A stretch of DNA of 64,000 nt, from positions 992,001 to 1,056,000 of the forward strand of contig NZ_JAIHOO010000001.1 of NCBI RefSeq assembly GCF_019733395.1. Direction: 5' to 3'. Origin of the DNA: Lysobacter sp. BMK333-48F3. Lineage in GTDB: Bacteria > Pseudomonadota > Gammaproteobacteria > Xanthomonadales > Xanthomonadaceae. Both the position numbers and the translations under genes were made by a program. Below are positions 42,895-51,524 of the stretch, one piece after another (the first letter of the stretch is position 1; every line of letters begins with the position of its first letter). The notes beneath the pieces are model-generated. The model made no database searches. It was not told where the DNA came from and was given only the letters and a program-made list of their open reading frames with translations.

Positions 42895-43872
42895 TTACCA
42901 GCCGTCGATCAAACGCACCGCCAACTCGGGAGTGAAGGTGCCGGCCGGCGTATTCGGCGCGATGCCGCATTGGCCGTCGGAATCGCCCGGCACCTTCAGC
43001 CACAGCAGCATCTCCGCGCCGCTGGTGCTGGCCTGCGAGCTGACGCCGAGCTTGCGCCCGGCCGGGTTGCACCATTCGCCGTTGGAGCCGTTGCCGTTGC
43101 GGCTGGTGTCGACCACGAACGGCTTGGCGTAGCCGAACTGGCGGTTGAGCGAGGCGGCGACCGCGGCGCCGTAACTGTTGGACGCGGCGGTGGTGTGGTA
43201 GTTGGACACGTTGAGGGCGAAGCCGCGGATATCGCGCACCCCGGCCGAGTTCAACCGCCGCGCCATCTCGTCGGCGCCGATCCAGGTGGCGTTGCCGCCG
43301 TCGTGGTAGAGCTGCGCGTTCGGCGCGCGCAGTTTGAACTCGCGCGCCGCGTACTGCAGCAGGCCGATGCGGATGCTGCGCTGGTCGGCGGCCAGGCAGT
43401 CGAGCTGGGCCAGGGCGTCGGGCTCGATCACCACCACCGCGCGGCGGTCGCCGATGCCCGAGGCGAAGCTGGAGATCCAGGTGCGGTAGGCCTCCGGGCT
43501 GCCGGCACCGCCGCCGGAGTGGCTGCCGCAGTCGCGGCCGGGGATGTTGTAGGCGACCAGGATCGGCCGCTTGTCGGCGGCGCGCGCGGCGTCGACATAG
43601 GTCGCCACCGCGGTGCCGATGTTGCCGCTCCAGTTGCCGAACCAGCGCCCCATCGGCTTGGTCGCGATGGCGTTGCGGATCTTGCTGGCGCGCGCGTCGG
43701 CGGGATGATCGCGGACCCAGATCGCCGGGTTCGAGTTCGGATCGACGTAGAAGCCGCTGCCCTGGTTGGCCGCGACCGCGGCGCCGGGCGCCAGCGTCGC
43801 CAGGGCCCAGACCAGTGCGCCGGCCGCGAGCCGGCGCGGCGCGCGCGCGGATATTCCGTGGTGCTGTTGCAT
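42895..43872 (-). CDS. GH6 endoglucanase/cellobiohydrolase, secreted
   Basis: A 325-residue exported glycoside hydrolase of family 6. The signal peptide (about residues 12-35, AAGALVWALATLAPGAAVAA) precedes a single catalytic domain. Motifs seen are AYNIPGRDCGSHSGGG (D114, the catalytic-loop Asp), VVVIEPDALAQ (D152, the general acid), LYHDGGNATWIG, VVDTSRNGNG and WLKVPGDSDGQC. It would cleave cellulose beta-1,4 bonds with inversion. No carbohydrate-binding module is present. AGGAGG precedes the ATG, deciding the start. Confidence 0.9.
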   Translation of the reverse strand: MQQHHGISARAPRRLAAGALVWALATLAPGAAVAANQGSGFYVDPNSNPAIWVRDHPADARASKIRNAIATKPMGRWFGNWSGNIGTAVATYVDAARAADKRPILVAYNIPGRDCGSHSGGGAGSPEAYRTWISSFASGIGDRRAVVVIEPDALAQLDCLAADQRSIRIGLLQYAAREFKLRAPNAQLYHDGGNATWIGADEMARRLNSAGVRDIRGFALNVSNYHTTAASNSYGAAVAASLNRQFGYAKPFVVDTSRNGNGSNGEWCNPAGRKLGVSSQASTSGAEMLLWLKVPGDSDGQCGIAPNTPAGTFTPELAVRLIDGW

Positions 43873-44136
43873 CGTTCCTCCTGCGGATGGCGTCGGGTGG
43901 GGGATCGCCGCGGGACGCGCAGCGCCACGAGGCGATGCCGGCCGCGCGACGCCGCGCGGCCGGCATCGCGCACCATGACCCGCCGCGCCGGCCTGCGCAT
44001 CCGCGGCGCTCACAGTTTCGAATATCGCGTCGCCACGCCGGCGCCGCTTGGCGACGGCGTTCACCGTGCAGCGCAGTTGGCTTACAAACGTCATGTCGCG
44101 ACCGGATTGCGACCGCGTGCGCAGCGCGCGCGGCGA

Positions 44137-45222
44137 TCAGGCTTCGGCGCCGGCTTCGCTGCGCGCAGCGGCTTCGACCGCGACGACGAAGTCCGGATCG
44201 GCGATCGCGAGCGCGGACAGCATCGCGCCGGCATCGCCGGCCTGCGCCGGCGCGATCACGCCGCGCCCCGCTCCCCGCAAGGCCCGCTCCATGGTCTCCA
44301 CCACCAACGGCGCGCTGATCGCGTAGATGTCGCGGCCCTGGGCGCAGGCGCGGCGCTCCTCGCCGCCGCGGCGGACCAGCACCTCGACCGCGAAGCGCTG
44401 CGCCGAACGTCCGCTGGCGTCGGCCGGGCGCGGCGGCGGCGTGGCCTGGTCGCGCAGGTCCTGCAACGGCGCCAGGTTCATGTAGGAATGCAGTCGCCGG
44501 CACGACAGATGGCGCGACACGGTGACGACTTCCGACAAGGGCAGCAGGGTCATCGGCTGGGCGCCGAACGGCGCCTGGAACCGCCAGTCGCGCTGCGGCG
44601 GCGGAGTCGGCACCAGAGCCTCGCGTCCGTCCTCGATCACCCAGCGCGGCACCTGGTTGCGCTGGCCGGTGAGGCGGGTGCCCAGGGTCGGCTGCCAGGA
44701 GTCCAGCGCCACCGCGATCTCGATCGCGTCGGCCTCGCTCCAGTCGGCGCAGGCGGCGCTGGCGAGCAGGTCGGCCAGGCCGCCGTAGAACGCGGCCGCC
44801 GGCACCGCGACGATGCCGGCGGCGATCGCCTCGTCGTGGCGCCGGTAGGCCGCGGCGACCGCGGCCTGTTCCGCGCACACGTCGAAGTAGCCGATGCCGG
44901 CGCGCAGAGCCGCGTCCAGCACCGGCGCACCGGTGTCGAGGAAGGGGCCGGCGCAGTGGATCACCGCCTGCGCGCCGGCCAGGGCGCGATCCAACGCCGC
45001 CGCATCGTCGGTGGCGGCGACCGCGATCTCCAGATCCGGGAAGTCCGTCCTAAGCGCCTGCAGCTGCGCGCCATCGCGACCGCACAGGCGCGGCGTCCAG
45101 CCGCGCCGCAGCAGCTCGGCGACGACGAAGCGGCCGGTGTGGCCGTAAGCGCCGTAGACCGCCACCGGCGCGGCCGGGTCCGCCGCACCGGTTCGCTGCC
45201 CCTGGATCGTCGCTGCGCTCAT
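44137..45222 (-). CDS. Saccharopine-dehydrogenase-like NADP-binding protein
   Basis: A 361-residue Rossmann-fold protein. The nucleotide motif is VAVYGAYGHTGRFVVAELLRR (GxxGxTG type). IHCAGPFLDTGAPVLDAA and YFDVCAEQAAV follow, as in trans-acting enoyl reductases and saccharopine-dehydrogenase-like oxidoreductases. No membrane segment is seen. Its ATG overlaps the hydrolase stop (ATGA), so it is the third and last gene of the unit beginning at 46273. The substrate is unknown. Confidence 0.8.
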   Translation of the reverse strand: MSAATIQGQRTGAADPAAPVAVYGAYGHTGRFVVAELLRRGWTPRLCGRDGAQLQALRTDFPDLEIAVAATDDAAALDRALAGAQAVIHCAGPFLDTGAPVLDAALRAGIGYFDVCAEQAAVAAAYRRHDEAIAAGIVAVPAAAFYGGLADLLASAACADWSEADAIEIAVALDSWQPTLGTRLTGQRNQVPRWVIEDGREALVPTPPPQRDWRFQAPFGAQPMTLLPLSEVVTVSRHLSCRRLHSYMNLAPLQDLRDQATPPPRPADASGRSAQRFAVEVLVRRGGEERRACAQGRDIYAISAPLVVETMERALRGAGRGVIAPAQAGDAGAMLSALAIADPDFVVAVEAAARSEAGAEA

Positions 45223-46139
45223 GCTCGCGCCCCTTCGACGGCAGCGGCTTCGACGGCGGTCTTCGCCGGCGCCACCGCGGCGGCGTGCCAATGCGCGCGC
45301 AGTTCGCGGTTGAACTCGGCCGGACGCTCTTCGGGAAAGAAGATCCGCGCCCCGTCGAACTCGACCCGGCGCCGGGTGCCGGGAATGGTCTGCTGCAGCC
45401 AATGCGACCATTGCAGCGGGAAGTACACATCGTCGCTGCCCCAGGCGATCAGGGTCGGCGCCTGCAGCCGGCGCAGGCCGTCCTCGATCGCCAGAGTGTG
45501 GCGGCAGTCGAACGCGCCGACGAAGCGCTCCAGCTCGCCCAGCCGCTGCGGCGAGCGCAGGAACGGACGCAGATAGGTTTCGATGGTGTCGTCCTCGACC
45601 GACTGCGGCCGCTCATAGGCCGGCCCCAGCGCCTGCGGCGAACGGAACACGTCCTTGTCGGCCAGCATCGCCGCCAGGGTGTCGCCCAGCCCGCCGGCGG
45701 CGACCATCGCCACGAACGGCTGGAACGCTTCCGGCGGCCAGTTGTCGTGCGCATCGCAGTTGCTCAGGGTCAGGCTGCGCAGGCGCTGCGGATACAAGGC
45801 GGCGAAAATCTGGCAGATGCCGCCGCCGCTGTCGTTGCCGACCAGGTCGACCCGGTCGATGCCGAGCGCGTCGAGGAACTGCGCCAGCATGTGCGCGTTC
45901 GCGGTCACCGACAGGTCCTGGCCGGGGGCGGCCTCGGTGTGGCCGTGGCCGAGCAGGTCCGGGGCGATGCAGCGGCGCACCTCGCTCAGCTCGTCGAGCT
46001 GATGCCGCCACAGGTAACCGTTGAGCAGCACGCCGTGGACGAACAGGGCCACCGGGCCGCTGCCGCGCTCGACGTAGCCGATCTCGCCGGACGGCGTCGC
46101 CACCGTCCGGCGCGCGGCGAAGAAGTCGGCGCCGCTCAC
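45219..46139 (-). CDS. Alpha/beta hydrolase with Asp nucleophile
   Basis: A 306-residue hydrolase starting at a GTG that overlaps the stop of the small metal-binding protein (GTGA). Motifs include HGVLLNGYLWRHQLDEL (oxyanion region) and LVGNDSGGGICQIFA, where the nucleophile is Asp as in epoxide hydrolases and dehalogenases. The LIAWGSDDVYFP acid loop is also seen. The His is probably within the final 40 residues, but no GHxxxxE motif is clear. Co-transcribed with a reductase, which suggests a small catabolic step; substrate unknown. Confidence 0.78.
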   Translation of the reverse strand: MSGADFFAARRTVATPSGEIGYVERGSGPVALFVHGVLLNGYLWRHQLDELSEVRRCIAPDLLGHGHTEAAPGQDLSVTANAHMLAQFLDALGIDRVDLVGNDSGGGICQIFAALYPQRLRSLTLSNCDAHDNWPPEAFQPFVAMVAAGGLGDTLAAMLADKDVFRSPQALGPAYERPQSVEDDTIETYLRPFLRSPQRLGELERFVGAFDCRHTLAIEDGLRRLQAPTLIAWGSDDVYFPLQWSHWLQQTIPGTRRRVEFDGARIFFPEERPAEFNRELRAHWHAAAVAPAKTAVEAAAVEGARA

Positions 46140-46273
46140 GGCTGCGCCTGCGCTTCGCGCAGCTTCTGCGCGCATTCTTCGCAGCAGACCTCGACCGTTT
46201 CGCCGCCGATCCGCACTTCGATCGCGTTCTCGTCCAGCGGATAGTCGCAGGCCGCGCAAGTCTTCTCGTTCAT
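46136..46273 (-). CDS. Small cysteine-rich metal-binding protein (TRASH/zinc-ribbon-like)
   Basis: A 45-residue protein, too short for routine prediction, with TCAACDYPLDENA and VEVCCEECAQKLREA. The two CxxC-type pairs spaced by about 20 residues suggest a zinc ribbon or TRASH metal-sensing knuckle. GGAG lies six bases before the ATG. It is the first gene of a three-gene unit coupled by overlaps. It could chaperone metal for, or sense metal with, the following enzymes. Confidence 0.6.
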   Translation of the reverse strand: MNEKTCAACDYPLDENAIEVRIGGETVEVCCEECAQKLREAQAQP

Positions 46274-46330
46274 GATGTTCTCCGGTTCTCGCCCGTCGAT
46301 CGGGCGAACACAGGAGACCATCGGCGCGCC

Positions 46331-46354
46331 GGCGGCGCTGTCGGAATCTTTAGC
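46331..46354. promoter_or_regulatory. 24-bp element, copy A (candidate AraC operator)
   Basis: An exact 24-bp copy of the sequence at 47687-47710, in the same orientation, lies 57 bases upstream of the first gene of the metal-binding/hydrolase/reductase unit. It contains the core TCGGAATCTTTAGC. Confidence 0.6.
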
Positions 46355-46388
46355 GATCGTCGCGGCGGCCTGGCGGCGACGGGCGCGC

Positions 46389-47225
46389 TCAGCCGCTCTT
46401 GGCGCGCGCGGTCTGGCGGAACGCGCTCGGGCTGCGCCCGTAGGCCTGCTTGAAGGCGGCGGCGAAATGGCTGTGGCTGGAGAAGCCCAGGTCCTGGGCC
46501 AGCGCCGACATGTCCGGCGCATCGGCGACCAGATCCAGCGCCCGCGCCAGCCTCAAGCGCAGGTGGTAGCGGTACAAGGGCACGCCCTCGACCTGCTGGA
46601 AGGCCTGGGTCAGGTACACCGCCGAACCGCCGATCTCCGCGGCGATTTCGTCCAGGCTCCAACGCCGGCCTAAGTCGCTGGCGAGCAACACCTTGACCCG
46701 GTCCACCAGCCGCCGCCGCGCCGGCCCGCCGCCGCCGTCGTGGGTCGAGCGCGGCCCCAGGGTGCGGCAGACCAGGGTCAGGGCCAGGCTTTCGGCCTCC
46801 AGCGGTTCGATATGGCGGTGCTCCAGGCTGTGGCGCAGCAAGGCGACCAGGGCCTGGGCGCGCGGATCGATCTGCAGCGCCTGGCGCCGGAACGCGAGCT
46901 CGTCGCGGGCCTGCAGCAGGCCCGCAGGCGCCAGCTCGCGCAGCAAGGGTTGCGATATCGCCAGCACCAGGCTGGCGTCGCCGCCGCTGACCGGGTGGCT
47001 GACCTGATAGCCCTCGCCGGCGTTGAACAACAAGGCATGGTTGGCGTCGGCGACCGACTGGTCGCTGCCGACATGGCGCAGATACAGGCCGCGATAGGGA
47101 AACACCAGGTGGGTGGCCGAGACGCACTCCTCGGCGCTGCGATGCCGGCACTCGCCGCGGCAGCGGACGTTGCGCACCGAGACGCTGGCGGTGTCGAGCA
47201 GGCGGCTGACTTCAAACTCGGCCAT
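46389..47225 (-). CDS. AraC-family transcriptional regulator
   Basis: A 278-residue regulator. The N-terminal cupin-like effector domain includes THLVFPYRGLYLRHVG and NAGEGYQVSHPVSGGD. The C-terminal double helix-turn-helix starts at about 185 (WSLDEIAAEIGGSAVYLTQA, then MSALAQDLGFSSHSHFAAAF) and ends with the usual P-S-AFRQ. It overlaps the DUF2834 gene upstream by 14 bases, and the hydrolase unit begins about 115 bases downstream. The 24-bp repeats before both units are candidate binding sites. Confidence 0.87.
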   Translation of the reverse strand: MAEFEVSRLLDTASVSVRNVRCRGECRHRSAEECVSATHLVFPYRGLYLRHVGSDQSVADANHALLFNAGEGYQVSHPVSGGDASLVLAISQPLLRELAPAGLLQARDELAFRRQALQIDPRAQALVALLRHSLEHRHIEPLEAESLALTLVCRTLGPRSTHDGGGGPARRRLVDRVKVLLASDLGRRWSLDEIAAEIGGSAVYLTQAFQQVEGVPLYRYHLRLRLARALDLVADAPDMSALAQDLGFSSHSHFAAAFKQAYGRSPSAFRQTARAKSG

Positions 47226-47541
47226 CGCCGCCCCTCGCCGCCAGATGCCGCTCGCGCAACAGCAGGAACAAGGGCAGCGCCAGCGACACGCCGACGCCGA
47301 GCCCGAGCAGGGGCAGCCACAATCGGCGCATGCCCAGGCGCCGGCCCTCGGCCAGGACCAGCGCGACCACCGCCACGCCGGACACCAGCACGTCGCTCCA
47401 GGCGAACGCGGCGACCGGGTTGGCGGCCGCCTGCCGAAGCATCAGCGGCAGGTCCAGGCCGTGGGCCGCCAGCCACGGCGCGAACTGCGCCAACGGCCAT
47501 AGCGTGCCGGCTACGCACAGCAGGGCATACACGACGCGCAC
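47212..47541 (-). CDS. DUF2834 membrane protein
   Basis: A 109-residue membrane protein starting at a GTG four bases after GGAGG. Three predicted helices span about residues 4-23, 38-60 and 66-88. The sequences PLAQFAPWLAAHGLDLPL and EGRRLGMRRLWLPLLGL match the DUF2834 family. Function is not known. It shares the transcript with the AraC regulator and is preceded, 145 bases upstream, by the second copy of the 24-bp element. Confidence 0.75.
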   Translation of the reverse strand: MRVVYALLCVAGTLWPLAQFAPWLAAHGLDLPLMLRQAAANPVAAFAWSDVLVSGVAVVALVLAEGRRLGMRRLWLPLLGLGVGVSLALPLFLLLRERHLAARGGDGRV

Positions 47542-47907
47542 GCGACCTCCGGCTTGGACAGGGCAATCGGTTCGGCGACGAGCATAGACGCCGGGCGCCG
47601 CAGGCACCATGGCGAGCGACGGGACGAAGTTTTGCGGCGGCATGGCCTTGCGGCCGCCTGCACCGTCATTGGATCCCGGATCCGCAGGCGGCGCTGTCGG
47701 AATCTTTAGCCATGCGCCCGGCGACCGCCGCTGCGCGAAGCGGCCTGTGCGGTCTCAGAACAAGCTGCGAACTCGTCGGCGATGCAATCGACTGGGATGA
47801 ATGCGCCCGCGCAGGGGACGAACGCTGCGCGACCAGGGTCGTCCCTAGCTGCGAGCGCGCAGGCTGCGGCCTGTAATCGCAGTCCGCTTCCCCACCATGG
47901 AGTCGTC
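47542..47907. other. Divergent region between DUF2834 and the 694-residue protein
   Basis: A 366-base gap that contains copy B of the 24-bp element and otherwise no recognised gene or repeat. Confidence 0.5.
47687..47710. promoter_or_regulatory. 24-bp element, copy B (candidate AraC operator)
   Basis: Identical to 46331-46354 over all 24 bases and in the same orientation relative to the minus-strand genes. It lies upstream of the DUF2834-AraC transcript. Confidence 0.6.
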
Positions 47908-49992
47908 ATGTACCCGGATGGAATCCGCCCGCAACGCCCCGCGCAGCTGCCCTCGGCCGCGTCCGACCCCAAACCCGGCGACGCCGTCGCGACCGCGCCG
48001 AGCGCGCCCAGCGATCCGCCCACCGCGCCGGCCACGCCGGTCGACGAGGCCGCGCGCAAGTACGACCAGGCCCAGGACAATCTGGACAGCTTCAACCGCA
48101 CCTGGTCGGCGCAGGCCGTGCGCAACGACCCCGACTTGCAGGAACTGCGCGCCGGCTACCAGAAACAGGTCGACCACGGCCGCGGCGAACTCAAGCAGGC
48201 GATCGAAGCCGAGATCAAGGCCGGCTATCAGCGCGAGTTCGACGCGCGCCCGACCGGCGCGGTCTACGACGGCAAGAGCATCGAATTCCACGGCCGGGCG
48301 ATCGCCGAGCGCTATGCCGGCGATCCGCAGATGCAGGCCCAGGTCGAAGCGCTGGTACTGGAGATCAAGACCGACCACGAAGTCAATTCGACCCTGCAGA
48401 TCGCCCAGTCGTTCGACGACCCGCGCCAGGCGCTGTCGTACCTGGGCGGCGCCATGCCCGGCTTGTCGCCGCAAGCGCAGCAGCGATTGGCCGGCAACGA
48501 GGAGATCCGCGGCTGGAGGCAGCAACTGGGCCAGGACGACGGCGAAGCGGTGGCCAAGGCCTGGACCGAGTTCCAGGACACCGACCCGCAGCGACCGGAT
48601 TACCTGCAAAAACGCGAGGCGCTGCGCACCGCGCTGGACGCGTTGCGCGCCAACGGCGGCGATGCGACCTACGCCGAGGCCGCGCTCAAGGCGATCGGAG
48701 CGCAGAACCTGCACGACATCGTCGGCGTGTTCCCGCCCGACATCCGTGCCGACAACCCCTACCTGACTCCCGGCAACTTCGACTTCGTCAAGGACCACTT
48801 CGGCCCGCTGGCGCAGTTGGTCGCCAGCGCCGATCGCGGCGGCGTGCTGCCGGGCGAGATCCGCCAGGCGCTGCTGAACACCGGCATCGCCGAACTGGCG
48901 GTGTTCCTGCGTTCCTCGCCGCAGACCGAGGGCCTGATGCGCGACGCCCTGCAGCAGGCCCTGCAGCGCGCCGGCTCGCCGCTGGGCCAGTTCGCGCTGC
49001 AGCAGCTGATGGTCGGCATGGACCAGCACCCCAGACTGATGCAGGAGCTGTTGGCCGACCCGAAGTCCCGCGAGCAGTTGTTCGACACCAACCTGTTCGG
49101 GCCCGATCGCGGCACGAACTACGAAGCCGACCTGGCGCGCGCGCTCGGCGCCGCCCTGACTCCGGGACGCGGCGACGCGCAACTGCAGCAGCAGGCCTGG
49201 ACCGGGCTGATCGGCGCCGCCCAGGACGGTGGCTTCCGCGGCAAGGTCAACGATCATCCGCAACTGGCCCAGGCGATGGCCGAACAGTTCAAGGTCTACC
49301 TGCCCTGGGCGGCGAACCGGCAGGCGCAGGAGTACTCGGCCAACTACGGTACGCCGAGCCTGGCCGCCGGCGCGCCGACCCTGTCAAACCAGATCAACGT
49401 CGACCAGCTGACCAACTTCCTCGGCGTGCTCAGTTCCGACCCCAAGGCGATGCAGAGCCTGCTCGACGAAACCGCGCGGCTGTTCCAGCAAGGCGGTCTC
49501 GCCGGCCTCACTCCGGAGTTGCTCAGCCAGGGCAACGCCCTGCAGTTGCAGGGCAAGCTGGCCAGCGACTTCTCGCTGTACGCGCTGGTGATGTCGGGGT
49601 TGACCCGCGCCGATATCGACGAACAGGATCGCCGCGACGCGATGGCCGACGCGATGAAGACCCTGGTGGTCGGCTACGGCCTGATGCTGGTGCCCGGGAC
49701 CAAGGCCGTCGGCCCGCTGATCGACGTGGCGCTGTCGCAGTTCACCACGCCGCTGTCGAAGGACCTGGCCGGTTTCCTGCAAAAGCTCGGCGACGGCCAA
49801 CAGGTCGACGGCAAGCAGATGTACGAACTGACCACCCGGCTGGTGCGCGAAAGCGTCGAGCAACGGCTGGCCCAGCTCGCGCCCGGCATGCCCGCCGACG
49901 AACGCAAGGGATTGGTCAACGACATCATGAACCAGTTCGACTCGACCACCTTGCGCGAGATGATCGAGGAGTTCTGGAAGGGCATCAACTGA
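47908..49992 (+). CDS. Large helical protein of unknown function
   Basis: A 694-residue protein starting MYPDGIRPQRPAQLP with GGAG five bases upstream. The first 45 residues are disordered and Pro/Ala-rich. The rest is predicted alpha-helical, Gln-rich, and carries an NPYLTPGNFDFVKDHFGPLA region, a NRQAQEYSANYGTPSL region near the middle, and a hydrophobic segment near residue 590 (MKTLVVGYGLMLVPG). No signal peptide, XVIPCD or known enzyme motif was seen. The shape (short Pro-rich N-terminus, long helical body) resembles secreted effector or polymorphic-toxin carrier proteins, but this is only a resemblance. No partner gene lies close behind it. Confidence 0.65.
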   Translation: MYPDGIRPQRPAQLPSAASDPKPGDAVATAPSAPSDPPTAPATPVDEAARKYDQAQDNLDSFNRTWSAQAVRNDPDLQELRAGYQKQVDHGRGELKQAIEAEIKAGYQREFDARPTGAVYDGKSIEFHGRAIAERYAGDPQMQAQVEALVLEIKTDHEVNSTLQIAQSFDDPRQALSYLGGAMPGLSPQAQQRLAGNEEIRGWRQQLGQDDGEAVAKAWTEFQDTDPQRPDYLQKREALRTALDALRANGGDATYAEAALKAIGAQNLHDIVGVFPPDIRADNPYLTPGNFDFVKDHFGPLAQLVASADRGGVLPGEIRQALLNTGIAELAVFLRSSPQTEGLMRDALQQALQRAGSPLGQFALQQLMVGMDQHPRLMQELLADPKSREQLFDTNLFGPDRGTNYEADLARALGAALTPGRGDAQLQQQAWTGLIGAAQDGGFRGKVNDHPQLAQAMAEQFKVYLPWAANRQAQEYSANYGTPSLAAGAPTLSNQINVDQLTNFLGVLSSDPKAMQSLLDETARLFQQGGLAGLTPELLSQGNALQLQGKLASDFSLYALVMSGLTRADIDEQDRRDAMADAMKTLVVGYGLMLVPGTKAVGPLIDVALSQFTTPLSKDLAGFLQKLGDGQQVDGKQMYELTTRLVRESVEQRLAQLAPGMPADERKGLVNDIMNQFDSTTLREMIEEFWKGIN

Positions 49993-50035
49993 CGCGCTCC
50001 GCCGGCGCCCCGCACGACCCGGGGCGCCGCGGCGC

Positions 50036-50473
50036 TCAATCGGCCTGCTTGGCCGCGTCCAGCTCGTAGCAATGGCGGCCGGCCGGGTGGCGCCAATCCG
50101 ATTGGATGCCGTAGTGGCCGGCGTCGCGGCGGCGCTCGTCGCCGGTGTCGGTGGCGAAGTTCGCGCACAGCCGGTAGCGGCCGGCCGCGCCGGGCTGGTA
50201 AGCGTAGGGTTGCGCGGTGTCCGGATCGGCCACCGACAAGGCCACGCCGGGCTGCGCCGCCAACGCCGGCAGGTCGTCGGGCAGGCGGTTGTTGGCCTGC
50301 CAGTATTCGCGCAGCTCGCGCTTGATCTGCTGCAGCTCGTGCGCCCGCCTCTGGTCCAGGCGCAGGTCGCGCTGCGTCTCCGGCCCGCCCATGATCGCCA
50401 CCGCGGCGATGCACGAGGCGGCCACCGCGGCGCCGACGACCATCAACAGCCAACGTCCGACCGGCGCGCTCAT
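50036..50473 (-). CDS. Membrane-anchored protein of unknown function
   Basis: A 145-residue protein with one N-terminal membrane helix (LLMVVGAAVAASCIAAVAIM) and a periplasmic domain of about 110 residues containing YAYQPGAAGRYRLCANFATD and one later Cys. Its ATG overlaps the DUF5671 stop (ATGA), and they are probably co-translated. The DDLPALAAQPG segment resembles pilin-like or type II secretion pseudopilin tails, but family is not recognised. Confidence 0.6.
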   Translation of the reverse strand: MSAPVGRWLLMVVGAAVAASCIAAVAIMGGPETQRDLRLDQRRAHELQQIKRELREYWQANNRLPDDLPALAAQPGVALSVADPDTAQPYAYQPGAAGRYRLCANFATDTGDERRRDAGHYGIQSDWRHPAGRHCYELDAAKQAD

Positions 50474-51117
50474 GCCTGATTCTCCTCTCGACGCAGATCC
50501 CACAGGTAGTAACCGAAGATGGTCCCGGCGATCGCGCCGACCGCCAGCGACTTCATCGCGAAGCGCAGGCTGATCTCGCCGCCGAGCAGGTTGTAGACCA
50601 GCACCGTCATGTCGCCGACCAGCACCGTCGCGGCCAGGAACAGGGTCAGATAGGTCAGCCAGCGCCGCACCGGCGACAGCCGCTTGATCGGATGGCGGGC
50701 GACGTCGCGGGCGACCCGGTGGGCGACGAAGGCGAACACCGGGAAGCCGATGCTCAGCGCCGACACCGACCAACGCAGCGAGTCGTCGATGCTGCGCCGC
50801 CAATAGCCGAAATCGTCGACCGCGTCCGGCCAGGCCAGGTTGATGAAATCGAACCACAGGCTGCCGAGGCTGCAGGCGACCAGGTACAGGGTCGAAAACA
50901 GCACCAGATAGGCGAAGGCCTCGCGCGCCGACAGCGAAGCGCGCGGCTTGGGCACCGGCAGGACGAAGCCGACGTCGGCATAGGCCTCCAGTGCGCCGCG
51001 GGTCTGTTCGGCGCTCCAGCCCGCCGCGGCCAAGGCCTGCGCGGTGGCCTCCTTGCTTTGTCCGCGCATCAGGGCCTCGCGGACGAAGCCCTCCAGTTCC
51101 TGACTGCCCCCGGCCAT
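50470..51117 (-). CDS. DUF5671 membrane protein
   Basis: A 215-residue protein. The first 55 residues are a soluble helical region (EGFVREALMRGQSKEATAQA). Four predicted membrane helices follow (AYLVLFSTLYLVACSLGSLW; SALSIGFPVFAFVAH; LTLFLAATVLVGDMTVLVYN; AVGAIAGTIFGYYLW). RRWLTYLTLFLAATVLVGD and YLWDLRREE match the DUF5671 family. Function unknown; it pairs with the following membrane-anchored protein. Confidence 0.75.
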   Translation of the reverse strand: MAGGSQELEGFVREALMRGQSKEATAQALAAAGWSAEQTRGALEAYADVGFVLPVPKPRASLSAREAFAYLVLFSTLYLVACSLGSLWFDFINLAWPDAVDDFGYWRRSIDDSLRWSVSALSIGFPVFAFVAHRVARDVARHPIKRLSPVRRWLTYLTLFLAATVLVGDMTVLVYNLLGGEISLRFAMKSLAVGAIAGTIFGYYLWDLRREENQA

Positions 51118-51524
51118 GATCGGCGACTCCGTGAGAAGGACGCCCCGACCTTAGCAAGGCCGGCGCCGCCGCGGAGCCCGGCCGAAACAAGTAGCGCAAA
51201 ACGATACCCGCAGGCGCCCCGGCCGCGCCCTGCCCGCTGCGTCCGGGAACTTGCGCGCGCAAGCGGCATGGATCGCGCCCCGATCCGGCGCACGCTGCGC
51301 CGATCTTCGCCGACGCGTCGGCCATCGGCGGACTGCCGTCCTCCGCCCGCGCGCCGTGCGCCACTGCCTGCGCAGGCCGCGCCCGCCGACGAGATGCGCC
51401 GGCGCGTGACATCGAGCGCCATGCGTAGCGTTCGCTGTACGGCAGATTCACTCTTCGCTAACGGCGGATCGGCGATGACTGAACTCGTCCGCGAGCCGCG
51501 CGCTCGCTTCATCCTCGGTTGCCC
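51118..51524. other. Divergent intergenic region, nothing recognised
   Basis: 407 bases between the DUF5671 start and the GAF gene start. It must hold two promoters; no motif, repeat or gene was identified. Confidence 0.5.
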
